Positions 54,521 to 64,000 of a stretch of DNA of 64,000 bases are shown piece after piece; the stretch's first letter is position 1; each line of letters opens with the position of its first letter. This DNA is from Pectinophora gossypiella. Lineage: Eukaryota; Arthropoda; Insecta; Lepidoptera; Gelechiidae. Location of the stretch: NCBI RefSeq assembly GCF_024362695.1, contig NC_065421.1, positions 496,001 to 560,000 on the forward strand, written 5' to 3'. The position numbers and the translations under genes are program-made. Under the pieces are notes generated by a model. It saw nothing but the letters and a program-made list of their open reading frames with translations. It had not been told where the DNA came from and did not search any database.

Positions 54521-55630
54521 TATTTTTATACAATCATTTTTATATATTTTGACAGAAATAATGTATATTTTTAAATTGATTTCCCTGATAAGGAAAATCT
54601 TGCCTAATAAGTAGGTACCAGGAAAAAAAACGTAATCGGGTCGTTCTTCTTTTTTATCGACAATGATCTGTCCTTCGCCCTGCTATGTTATATGTTTTAG
54701 AATTTTATTTAATCTTTCCATTGTCCAAAAATATAGCTATCTTATTATATTTAAAATACTAGAGAAATACTAATCGGTTCCTCGACTAGTGATTAACATA
54801 GCTTGGTTGTTTTTCACAAAATTCTGTGACAGAGTGGTAAATCGAAATGCTGTCTCCGATGAAAAGGGCCACTCTGTCACAATATATTTTGCAATGCGCC
54901 TGCAAGGAACAGTATATTACCAAGATAAAGAGAAACACTAAATACTCCTCTACAGACACATCTCTATATGATGTTTTTTAAATATTTATTGCCGTTATAA
55001 TGAAAGATGTTAAATCCGATATAACGAGAAAATGACTTCTTATTGTCGATAAAAAAGAAGAATGACCCAATCACCCGCAAAATTAAACTTAACTTCTCTA
55101 TCAAAAATATCGAAACATATCGCAACTTTATATTTCGTAAGTCGTAGGTATGACAAAAATATTACATACACAGGTAGTAGTACCGCGGTATTAGCTTCGA
55201 AATATTAGTAAGTAATACTTAAATGTACTCAGTGGCGTATTTACGTAAAGATTTTTTCTTCGTGGTGAGTAATCTAAATTCAAATATTGAGTTCCAAATT
55301 CAAATGTTTTGTTGAACATAAACTCGGAAATGGTTATTTTTTTTAAGGGAAGATATTTAGCAAACTGATACACAAACTTAGAGGAAAAAATATACAACGC
55401 TATGGGAAAAACAGTTAAATAAACAATTGGTGATTAAATCACTGATTAGTTTTACGAATTAACAATGATGCGTCATGGTAACCAAAACAATGTCCTCACA
55501 ATCAATTTGAGGATTACATAGCACAACAGTATGATGATTGATACTACAAAGTTACCCGCAATTTATGCGGTGTCTGTAAATTTTTCTAGTAAATTAGTAC
55601 TATTGATTTAAGTAAGAGTTATTTTTGGCT
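54521..55630. other. Intergenic, no gene seen
   Basis: AT-rich sequence with no recognisable gene. AGAGTGG..ACCACTCT-like words near 54830-54880 form a weak inverted pair. Confidence 0.4.
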
Positions 55631-55631
55631 A

Positions 55632-55943
55632 TCTTCTATCGTGTTGGTTGTGAGGTGGAGTACCAACTTCATCAACCCTGGTGTCAGAGTTACTATTGAG
55701 CCACCAAAGGCTCCTGTAAAGACTACGTGCCTACATCAGTAAGTAGTAACCGGGACCGACGCCTTAACGTGCCTTCCGAAGCACGGACCGTCTTACTTTC
55801 GGACAATCGGGTGATCAGCCTGTAATGTCCCAACCAAACTAGGGATCACAAAGCGATTTTTGTGATATGTCCCCACCGAGATTCGAATCCGGGAGTTCCG
55901 GATCATGAGCCAACGCTCAACCACTGGACCACGGAGGCCGTGG
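55632..55943 (-). repeat. SINE family A, full length
   Basis: The minus-strand head ends CCACTGGACCACGGAGGCCG at 55943 and the tail lies at 55632. About 160 bases further on is an oppositely oriented copy. Confidence 0.9.
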
Positions 55944-55963
55944 CTATCTTAATTATCAGAGAC

Positions 55964-56572
55964 CCGTGATACCCTAGTTGAAAGAACGCTGGACTCCACT
56001 GTGAGACACGCCTAAACCAATAATTTTCCATGTTTGGATCATAAATGATGAAACCCACATTTCAGGGAAACTTCGCAGCTAAGTATATGATAATATGACC
56101 TAACCAACGGCCTCCGTGGTCCAGTGGTTGAGCGTTGGACTCACGATCCGGAGGCCCCGGGTTCAAATCCCGATGGGGACATATCAGAAAATCACTTTGT
56201 GATCCCTAGTTTGGTTTGGACATTACAGGCTGATCACCTGATTGTCCGAAAGTAAGATGATCTGTGCTTCGGAAGGCATGTTAAGCCGTTGGTCCCGGTT
56301 ACTACCTAATGATGTAAGTGAGTAATCGCTACATGAGCCATGTCAGGGGCCTTTGGCGGCTCAATAATAATGACACCAGGGTTGATGGGGTTGGTATTCC
56401 ACCTCACACGATAAGAAGAAGACCTAACCTGTATCAGGCTGGTTTTCCCTTCGCGGGTTGGAAACTTGGAAGGTCAGACAGGCAGTCGTTTTTGTAAAAA
56501 ACCGGACCTGTCAAATCATCAGGCTAGGTAAGCGAACCCTGTGAAAACCGATAACGCTATGGAGATGATGGT
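55964..56572 (+). repeat. SINE family C split by a SINE A
   Basis: The left part (55964-56105) holds a diverged tRNA-like head and CATGTTTGGATCATAAATGA. The right part (56430-56572) holds GGCTGGTTTTCCCTTCGCGG and GTCAAATCATCAGGCTAGG. Confidence 0.8.
56106..56420 (+). mobile_element. SINE family A inserted in SINE family C
   Basis: A full-length 315-bp copy flanked by the 9-bp duplication GACCTAACC (56097-56105 and 56421-56429). It gives the exact limits of family A: the 5' start AACGGCCTCCGTGG and the 3' end ACACGATAAGAAGAA. Confidence 0.92.
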
Positions 56573-56862
56573 GTAGTAAATCATATAAAATACTTACTTA
56601 CTTATTCAAAACTTTTGTTTGTTATTTTACTCTAAACTTTACAAGGAAGTCATTATGAATACTTACGTCAACAACCTCGATTAGAGTCGTTTGTAGTTAT
56701 TTGCATGACTTTTGTATGTATGTAAAAACTTTTTATCTGGTGGTAAATAATGCCATCACGCTTTGCCATATCGTATCCTATGGGGGTTGGCAGTGTCTCC
56801 GATAAATTTTTCGTACAAGAGGTACACATTTTAAAAACGAAGTACTGAATACCCACCCACAT

Positions 56863-56936
56863 ACATAAACTCACGCCTATTTATCACCGGGGTAAGCAGA
56901 CTATGGAATTTACTTTGCTTCGATCCTGCCTGACGT
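56863..56936 (+). repeat. Dispersed repeat family E
   Basis: ATACATAAACTCACGCCTAT and CACCGGGGTAAGCAGACTAT. Confidence 0.7.
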
Positions 56937-56939
56937 ACC

Positions 56940-57435
56940 TACTTTGAAATAAGTAGGTACTTCTTTAAGTAAGCACTTACTTTTTCTCATACACTTTTTG
57001 TTTGGATTAAGGTATACCTACTCGCTATTTTTATTCTCAATTGCCACGGGGACAACCATAAATTATCATTAGACAAGCTTAGCAAATTGCTCAAGTTATT
57101 TTCTCGCGTTCCATCTACATGGCGTTATGCGCACCTGCGCACGCGCATGTCCTCTAAAATCACGTGCAGTGATAACGTAACGGCGTCAGAATAGAGCTAA
57201 TATGGTTCTTGAACAGCGAATACATTAAAGCAAGTTGCCCAGATTACGTCAAAGTTATAAAACTCGCTTTATATATCCAAGGGAACTATTGTTCTCACAC
57301 AGGTTTCCATGCGGTGTCGGCCAACCGTGACCACCGTACTAAATAGATGCGCTGCGGCGGACGAGTTAACTGCACCATTACCGATTCATATTAGTGTACG
57401 TTCACGATACGATATTCTTTTCTAAAGCAATACGC
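56940..57435. other. Intergenic, no gene seen
   Basis: No gene or repeat boundary is recognised. Confidence 0.35.
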
Positions 57436-57439
57436 CCCC

Positions 57440-57735
57440 TGTTACTCTAAACTAAACATAGCCACACCCCGGACACCTCATACAACCTCGTTTTACACAG
57501 ACACCACACACTGACGTTATCGTACACGCGCATCTGTGTGTGTGACATCTGACGTCATACGATTGAAGACTGAACTGTGTCCGAGGTGAACAGCAAAGGA
57601 AATATACTGAAGACTAGGCAGCATGGTCTTATGATCTTAGCCTGACCCACAAATGGGCAAAAGAAAAAGAAATCTGTGTCCGAGGGAGGTGAGGTAAACA
57701 TAGCTCAGACTGGTGCGGGACGGAGTTTCCGTTCT
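57440..57735 (+). repeat. Dispersed repeat family I
   Basis: CCGGACACCTCATACAACCT, CACGCGCATCTGTGTGTGTG and GAGGTGAGGTAAACATAGCT, matching 16255-16500. An extra segment lies near 57595-57670. Confidence 0.65.
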
Positions 57736-57794
57736 ATACGCCGCGCCGTATTCTATGACAGAGCTGGCGAGCAGTGGGTGTATATTGTATACTA

Positions 57795-58300
57795 CAAGGT
57801 GTTAGTGACATGCTATGGGTAACTACACACATAGTCGGTTCGGCAGTATTAGCCGAACAACAAAGCCGACCCGATGTAATTACTGCACTTGTTCGGCCTG
57901 TGCCGATTGGGCAGTTCATTCGGGTTGACAATCATACGATTCGGCAGTACTTGTGGAACGACAAAGCCCACCCGAAGCAACTACAGGCCCGCTTTGCCGG
58001 CCCGCCTATTGAAAGCCGAACGGCTTTTTCTCGAACATGAATCTACATATATTCGATTTTTACCGCCCGGCTGTGTAGCTACCCTAACGAAAACTTTGAG
58101 GGATGATTCAGACCATGGTTCTGAGTAGATATCAAGTGGAATTTTTCGTCGCAAAAGTTATGGAACTGAAAATAACCTAGAAATACACTAAAATTTTCAT
58201 GATTTTTCCGAAAGGAAATTCCACTTGATGTGAACTCTCGTAATCATGGTCTAAATCATCCCCCTCAGTATTCGCTACGATGTCACGAACACCCATAGAT
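57795..58300. repeat. Foldback family J split by a MITE-like insertion
   Basis: AAGGTGTTAGTGACAT at 57796-57811 is the left end of J. The family resumes at 58085 with TAACGAAAACTTTGAGGGAT and ends GATGTCACGAACACCC. Confidence 0.8.
57817..58084. mobile_element. 268-bp insertion with GGGTARCTACACA ends
   Basis: The left end is GGGTAACTACACA and the right end is TGTGTAGCTACCC, an inverted pair with one mismatch. The interior holds two related direct segments starting TCGGCAGTA and containing ACAAAGCC.AC.CGA. The target duplication is not clear. Confidence 0.65.
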
Positions 58301-58737
58301 GTTCGTGTGGCTGTACGTAACGTGATTCAGCTCATTGTACACATCCCCTCGCGATGCTATAATTAATTATGTTGCTTACTTGTGTAGTTATTTGAAAAGG
58401 TAAAAACCAAAAAGCACATTACGTAAACTAAGATTTAATTATTGTATAAAACATCTCCTTGTAAAATATTCTTTTACAGCGTGATGTAGGTGAGACAGTG
58501 AGATTCATACGAAAATAATCTGGACGGCCACGATTACATAAATTCAAAAAATACTAAAACTCGACATATACAAATAAATGCATACCTACATAGCGTCGCC
58601 TTATGGTGAAAATCAAGTAAGCGTCTTTTTGGGAAAACACATTCTGAAGTAATTTAAAGGATTTTTGTTTTTATTACTCACCCGTGCTTAGGGAAAGTCA
58701 CAAACAGAAAATTTAATAGAAAAAAAATCTTTTTTTT

Positions 58738-58896
58738 ATAACCCTGTGCCCAGCAGTGGGCCCAAAGGTTTTTACAGAAGCGACTGCCTTCCAACCCGCG
58801 AAGGGAAAACCAACCCAATACAGGTTAGGTCACATACCTCCGAAAATGCATTTCTCGGGAATGTAGGTTCCCTCACGATGTTTTTCTTCATCGCAC
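58738..58896 (-). repeat. SINE family C, fragment
   Basis: The reverse strand contains GAGGGAACCTACATTCCCGA, GCATTTTCGGAGGTATGTG and CTGTATTGGGTTGGTTTTCC. Confidence 0.75.
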
Positions 58897-58899
58897 GTT

Positions 58900-59556
58900 T
58901 TTCATACTCCACTTGCTGCTCTACTGATATTTTTCAAAGGATTGGTGGATTAAAACTAGCTTGTCTATTGCGAGGTTTTGTTACGTGATTTTCACTTTAA
59001 GACGACGACAAATAATTTTAAAACTAAATTACAAAAAATCTAGATGTCATGTCTTTATGATTCGAGTAATTTCTTTTATAGATACTATAAGATACTATAA
59101 GTACGTCAGTTTTAAAGCTTGCTAGTATAGTCGAATTAGTCAATTCAGAAAAATTAAGTTACTAGTATAAAATTAGGTAGGTACAGGGAGTCTTACTTAG
59201 GCCTAAATATGTACTTTAATTAAGTACTTTTTACACAATCAATTTTCTGCATGGATTACCTTCAGTTTCCCCTGCGTTTCGTTACGTACTCTTATGTCAC
59301 GTAAATAATATACAGTAGGTATATAAAATTTGCGCATTTGAAATGTGCAATTCTTATCAGTTAACAGAATAATATAACAGGCCGAATATTACTATAATAC
59401 TAGTCCTAAAAATATCCATTGTTACGTTATATGAACTAGCTGCGTGACTTGTAACATGAGGTTAATTATTTTACAATACTATCTATGTGTAAGTTGTCGC
59501 CGTTTATACTATATTTGACTTAAATATTATTAAATTTCCTAACTAATTCACTACCA
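58900..59556. other. Intergenic, no gene seen
   Basis: AT-rich sequence between the last repeat and the presumed 3' end of Wsck. Confidence 0.4.
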
Positions 59557-59562
59557 TTTATT
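59557..59562 (-). terminator. Wsck: Candidate polyadenylation signal for Wsck
   Basis: TTTATT on the plus strand is AATAAA on the minus strand, about 340 bases after the stop codon. It is one of few candidates in this AT-rich region, and unconfirmed. Confidence 0.35.
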
Positions 59563-59900
59563 GCTTTACTGGATTGTTATATTATACTTATTAAGGCATA
59601 CAAACTGTTATTTTATCTTTAAACTAATTCGTAAAGTTATGAATTACGATACAGCTAGTTTTAAAATGAAGAGCACAGCATATTAAATGAATGAATACTG
59701 AAATGGAACATAGGTAGTAAGGTAACAGAAGTAATGTTGTCAACTACTAAGTATGCAGGCCTACAAGATATAGCTATCTACAATCTAACTGGCATAATGT
59801 TATCTGACTCAAAATATGAATAAGTCTTTGGATGTTACCTATAACATGTCATAATACTAAATGCGACATAGTTCTCCTTTTGGTTACACTTAAAAATATA

Positions 59901-62090
59901 CTATGAAATGACTTCATATTGTGGTACATGGGGTTCATAGTTGAAGCCGTTATAGTGAGTAAAACTAAGGCTGCGAGTGCCGGGGCCCTGAGCGAACGGC
60001 GTCAGTTCGTGCAGCAGGCCGGAGAACGAGGGCCGCTCCTCAGGGTCCACCTGCCAGCACTGAAGGCACAGTTGGAACAGTTCATCGCCGACGTACGAGG
60101 GCTGCGACGGACGCATCCCCCGCAACACCCTAGCTGCCACGTCCTTATTTGCCGAGTGATAGAACGGCGTCGCTCCTATCGTCAAGGCTTCCCACATCAA
60201 CACACCAAATGACCACACATCTGCCTTAGGGTAGAACCTTGTCTGGCGCAGCATCTCGTGAGCAGTCCACCTCGTGTAATCCGGAGTCTCATGCAGTGGT
60301 CTGATGTGGGACAGCCCAAAACCTGCCACTTTCGCGACCCCCCCTTCACTTATGACGATATTGCGACACGCCAAACGTTTATGCAAAACTTTTTTACTTT
60401 GTAAGTACTCCATGCCCCTAGCAACATCGACACAGATTTGCAAAATTCTATTCTCAGTCACAAGACAGAATTTATTGTTTTGGAGGTCTCTATGCCTGCT
60501 CTGCAACATCATTTCCTTAAGAGTTTGTTTAGTTTCCTGTAGTACTACAAATAGGGTTGTGTTGGTTTCACAGATTCCAATGAGTGAGATTACATTCTCA
60601 TGTTCACTTGATCTTATTAACAAATCAAGTTCCTGCAACATTAGTTTCTTGTCAGGTCTTTCCAACTCCCTGTCAGCGACTACCTGCACGAGCCCTGGAG
60701 TTTGGGCTCCATGTTGCTGCACTTTCCCTCTGGTAAATTTACCATAGCTGCCTAATCCAACAACACAGGATATATCTATATCAATGAGATTTCTAGGGAT
60801 GTTCCACAGCTTTCTCTTCAGATTGCCGTAATAGTCTACCCTTTCCTCTTCATCCTGCAGGAAGCCAGAGTTCTCTATCTCAATACATGGTTCGCTGAGG
60901 CTCAGAGGCATGGACTGGGAACCTCTCTGCATCCTTGCCAGTTGAATCTTCTTTCTTAGAATTATAAGCAGTCCCACTCCAATAAGAAGCAAGACCACCC
61001 CAATAGCTATAGCTGCTCCCAGTGCCACCACCATGGGGGATATTTCCTCAGGCTCATTAATGTTAAGGATAATTTTCTTAGTGGATTCTGCATACCTGAT
61101 TTTCTTCATGTGACCTTTCTCACTAACTACACCAAGAGACACATCAATATCATTAGTCAAAGGTAGAGGGGCATTATAAAATCCATTGTAAGTACTTCTG
61201 TCTCCAATAACAAAGTCTGACTTGATGTCATCAGGATCCAGTTCTGCTGTGATGTAGTAGGGAAGACCCTGCTCATCTGCATAGGAATAATTACCTAAAG
61301 TCTCCACAATAAATCCCTGTTGATACAGTTCTATGGAAACTACAATCCTGTACATAGAAACAGGTCCATTAATGTTTCTAGCCTCAGGTATATGTACAGA
61401 CATTCTGTCACCACGTCTCTCCTTAATCTCAATGTCTGGTGGGCTTGGATCTGGTGTACCAATCATAGTTTCAGCTTTTGTGGTCTTATTGGGACCTTCC
61501 TCATCAAAATTCTTTGCAGCCAGGCTTATTGCATATGTAGACCCTGGATGTAAGTTTAACATTTCATACTGAAGAGAGTCATTGGGAATACGCCACTCTA
61601 GAGGGATGAGGGCGAAGTCGGCGTAAGTTTCTTCGACAGTAGCTCTGAGGATGTACTCTGTAATGAGGGAGTAAGCTTGTGGAGGTGTCCAGCGCACGCG
61701 GACGGTGGTCTCGGTGACGTTGACAACATCGAGGGAGGCGGGCTCGCCCGGCGCCGACACGTCGGTATCGTACACGCTGGCCGCGCCGCTCTCGCCGCCG
61801 CACATCTGGGTCTCATTCTTCGGACATGGAGTATTGCATGACTCCAAAGGGAGCTTGAAGTATCCGGGAACATTGCCACAGAAGCAGGTGCTCTCGTTGC
61901 CTATCACCGCATACTTGTAGTACACTTGCTCACATGCCGACAAACACACGTCTACAGACTGCCCAGCGTGCGTATTCAGCAGATCTTCAATCTTGAACTT
62001 ATAGCAGCCGATGTAGTCCCCTCGGTCGCCCACGCTCACGTTGATAAACAATAATATCGCCGCTAATCCGGAAAGCGGTGTCTTCCCCAT
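59901..62090 (-). CDS. Wsck: Wsck: WSC/fibronectin-III receptor with a degenerate tyrosine-kinase-like domain
   Basis: An intronless 729-residue type I membrane protein. A signal peptide covers about 1-21. A WSC domain (about 24-108) has eight cysteines (29, 49, 53, 69, 71, 85, 89, 97), a fold linked to carbohydrate binding. One or two fibronectin-III-like domains (about 113-335) carry several N-glycosylation sites. One transmembrane helix (about 352-378) is followed by a basic stop-transfer RKK. The cytoplasmic tyrosine-kinase-like domain (about 438-697) keeps a glycine-rich loop GLGSYG, DVWSFGVLMWE and the RPSF end. Its key catalytic residues are lost: the beta-3 Lys position reads VVAD, the HRD motif is HKR (570-572), DFG is GFG (590-592), and the WTAPE motif is WTAHE. 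It is therefore predicted to be a pseudokinase. The domain order is that of insect Wsck, whose function is poorly known. The start was chosen because it gives a good signal peptide. Confidence 0.93.
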   Translation of the reverse strand: MGKTPLSGLAAILLFINVSVGDRGDYIGCYKFKIEDLLNTHAGQSVDVCLSACEQVYYKYAVIGNESTCFCGNVPGYFKLPLESCNTPCPKNETQMCGGESGAASVYDTDVSAPGEPASLDVVNVTETTVRVRWTPPQAYSLITEYILRATVEETYADFALIPLEWRIPNDSLQYEMLNLHPGSTYAISLAAKNFDEEGPNKTTKAETMIGTPDPSPPDIEIKERRGDRMSVHIPEARNINGPVSMYRIVVSIELYQQGFIVETLGNYSYADEQGLPYYITAELDPDDIKSDFVIGDRSTYNGFYNAPLPLTNDIDVSLGVVSEKGHMKKIRYAESTKKIILNINEPEEISPMVVALGAAIAIGVVLLLIGVGLLIILRKKIQLARMQRGSQSMPLSLSEPCIEIENSGFLQDEEERVDYYGNLKRKLWNIPRNLIDIDISCVVGLGSYGKFTRGKVQQHGAQTPGLVQVVADRELERPDKKLMLQELDLLIRSSEHENVISLIGICETNTTLFVVLQETKQTLKEMMLQSRHRDLQNNKFCLVTENRILQICVDVARGMEYLQSKKVLHKRLACRNIVISEGGVAKVAGFGLSHIRPLHETPDYTRWTAHEMLRQTRFYPKADVWSFGVLMWEALTIGATPFYHSANKDVAARVLRGMRPSQPSYVGDELFQLCLQCWQVDPEERPSFSGLLHELTPFAQGPGTRSLSFTHYNGFNYEPHVPQYEVIS

Positions 62091-62326
62091 TGTTATTCTC
62101 GGTATTGAGTCATGCAGTTAATTTGACGTTGTGTTAACGCCCGACCACATTTTGGCTTTTAATTTAAAAGTTCACTGAGTTATCGCATTTGTCACTTGTC
62201 ATGGAACTAAAATACTACTTTAATATACAAAATGATTCAAGTTCTTTTATTATGTTTGAGTTTAATCGATGAATACCTCGGCGTGCCGTCGCTAGCAACC
62301 GTTGCCGTTTATTATTTTGACACTAC

Positions 62327-62565
62327 TTTTTTTTTTTTTTTTTTTGTTTTTGTTTTCCCCGAAGGGTAAGGCAAAGGGAACTATGCCCATACAGCCATGT
62401 CTGACGTATTTTGTTTCTTGATGATTAATGAAATGATGAAAGGTGATGATGATGAAACCTAAGCCCCCACCCTCGGAGTAGACTCCTACTCCGAACCCCA
62501 AACGAATTAACTCAAAAGTCCGCATAAACTTTTGAGTTATGAAGCGGCTTCCTGATACGAAGCGA
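62327..62565 (-). mobile_element. 5'-truncated LINE tail upstream of Wsck
   Basis: This 239-bp insert is flanked by the 13-bp duplication ATTTTGACACTAC (62314-62326 and 62566-62578). On the minus strand it ends CCTTACCCTTCGGGGAAAA followed by poly(A). It contains a short hairpin AACTCAAAAGT..ACTTTTGAGTT. It sits 237 bases upstream of the Wsck start codon. Confidence 0.9.
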
Positions 62566-62579
62566 ATTTTGACACTACG

Positions 62580-63659
62580 TTTTGACATAACAGCCTAAAA
62601 AAAAGACGTTTGACATTGAATAGGTAGTGCTGTACCATGCTATAACATACTAGGATACTGAGCCTGGTATTCACATTAGTAACAGACAGTTCATTTAAAA
62701 AATATATATATCTCACAAAAATATAATTAAGTCTGATGCTTTTGAGACACTTAAATAAATGTCACCTTAATCTACCCTTCCCGCCGTAGTAAAATCATGC
62801 TGTTTTAAAGAACTCCCACATTCAACAAAAAAAAATTTGTGCAACCAGAAACAATCCCAATTACTCAATGACGATGAACCACTTTAAGGTTGATAGGATA
62901 ATCACGTGTCATCATACGGTTTCTCTTAAACTATATTAAGAGTTCGTACAAGAAGTGGGTGTAAGATTTGCAAATTGTAATTGCATTCTGATATTACGGC
63001 TTTACGGCCACCCCATTTTATGATTACCGGCTTGATTTGTGTATGTATAACTTATATGATATTTATCGTAATCTTATTATATTTAAATCGGTTAGAATGT
63101 AGTTTGTATATTTTATATCACTGTTGAGAAATCCATGCATAGCAAATGTGAAATGTACCTATAAAGAATTTAGCAGTCGCGATATTATAGTATTTTCACA
63201 TAGCATATTGTACATCCCTATATATCGCATCATAGACAAAAGACTAAAGGTGTTTTATATACAACGATTGCTTAGCCGAGGCATTGAGCCCACTCCTCTC
63301 CGCATATGAGAGGTGAGTGACTAGCTATTGGCTATATGATAAATAAACCAATTATTTCTCTCAGCAACAGCATGCTACGGTGTCTACTGGATAAAAGGCA
63401 CAAAATTGTTAAGAAATGTTTACCGTCAACCTATCCAGCGTATTGTGTAGAGGTCAGTAGGTTATTTACAACTTTGAGCTGTGTAAAGCGTCCTTTATGA
63501 CAGACAGAGAGAAGCCGACAGTCTTTTGCCGTCTCTTTCACACAAAAACTGTCAAAAACCGTTTGAAATGTAAACGTTACAAAACGGAAAATAATATACA
63601 AATGTAAACAGTGAATATTCGTTGCAAATTGGTGTATTTATTCTAATATTGCAACGAAA
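62580..63659. other. Intergenic region between divergent genes
   Basis: It holds the presumed 5' regions of Wsck (leftward) and of the gene at 63660 (rightward). No TATA box or conserved site could be assigned with confidence. Confidence 0.45.
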
Positions 63660-63681
63660 ATGTCCACGCGATCTGGAAAAC
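63660..63681 (+). CDS. Unknown protein, first coding exon
   Basis: ATG in the context ACGAAAATG, then codons for MSTRSGK and one base of an Arg codon, followed by a consensus donor GTAAGT at 63682. Only the in-frame continuation in the next exon supports it as a gene start. Upstream in-frame sequence is short and AT-rich. Confidence 0.6.
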
Positions 63682-63791
63682 GTAAGTGGTATCCTGATTA
63701 TTAATTAAAACTTATATTTTGAATCTCTTTAACCACAATTTTCTATTTGTCTAAGGAAATGGAATTAGCGCGCGATTATGTTTGTTTTCAG

Positions 63792-64000
63792 GGATACACA
63801 GCTCTATGCATGAGGACGCTATTAAGGCAGATGCCGAGTTGGTCGTAAAGGCTGAGAGAAAAACTCGAAGTAAACATTTGAAAGAAAATGAAGACCAACC
63901 AGGAGAAGCACATTCTAAGTTGAAGAAACGCCATAACTATGTCAGTTACCCCACTGACGACAATCATCTTGGTGACACAGTTGAGAAGGAAGGCAAAACT
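63792..64000 (+). CDS. Unknown protein, second exon (runs off the window)
   Basis: The acceptor is TTTGTTTTCAG at 63781-63791. The frame from exon 1 stays open for 70 codons to the window edge. The product is rich in Lys, Glu, Asp and His: IHSSMHEDAIKADAELVVKA, then ERKTRSKHLKENEDQ and LKKRHNYVSYPTDDN. No domain is recognised. The strong charge and lack of hydrophobic segments suggest a soluble, possibly nuclear protein with a disordered N-terminus (inference). The 110-base intron is short and canonical. Confidence 0.65.

Noticed and set aside
60304..60747. Open frame of 147 codons antisense to Wsck
   Set aside because: It is the mirror of the kinase-like domain; no start context or homology of its own.

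Overview
The window looks like nuclear DNA of a lepidopteran insect, probably a moth. It holds split insect genes, Tc1 transposons, and dense tRNA-derived SINEs and LINE tails of the types that fill moth genomes, many carrying the CCCACTGCTGGGC motif. No repeat database was searched, so repeat families are named here by letter.

Positions 1-53.9 kb are the 3' two thirds of one large plus-strand gene, the pasilla/Nova orthologue (KH-domain splicing regulator). Seven coding exons are visible: 7481-7635 (second half of KH1), 36017-36170 (KH2), 38481-38641 (end of KH2 plus linker), 44849-45007 and 45432-45630 (Ala/Gly/Leu-rich linker), 49021-49245 (linker and start of KH3) and 49521-49741 (KH3 and stop). 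The reading frame is continuous across every junction. The 5' exons, including the first half of KH1, lie upstream of the window. A 3' UTR of about 4.2 kb seems to run to a polyadenylation signal at 53905. The introns between 0 and 45 kb are a dense graveyard of mobile DNA. It includes two nearly identical Tc1 elements either side of the first exon, a LINE reverse transcriptase fragment, and at least five retroposon families (A, B, C, D, G). It also includes palindromic MITEs and a dimeric foldback family (J). By contrast 45.9-53.9 kb is almost free of them.

From 54 to 59 kb lies a second repeat-rich spacer with nested insertions. At 59901-62090 on the minus strand is an intronless 729-codon gene for Wsck, a WSC/fibronectin-III/transmembrane receptor with a tyrosine-kinase-like domain that has lost its catalytic residues. 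A truncated LINE tail sits about 240 bp upstream of its start. A divergent plus-strand gene of unknown function begins at 63660 and runs off the right edge.

The two recognised genes have no evident functional link. The most informative material is the retroposon layer: a SINE that joins a tRNA-type A box to a 5S rRNA-type promoter, several insertions dated relative to each other by exact target-site duplications, and a core segment shared by three SINE families.
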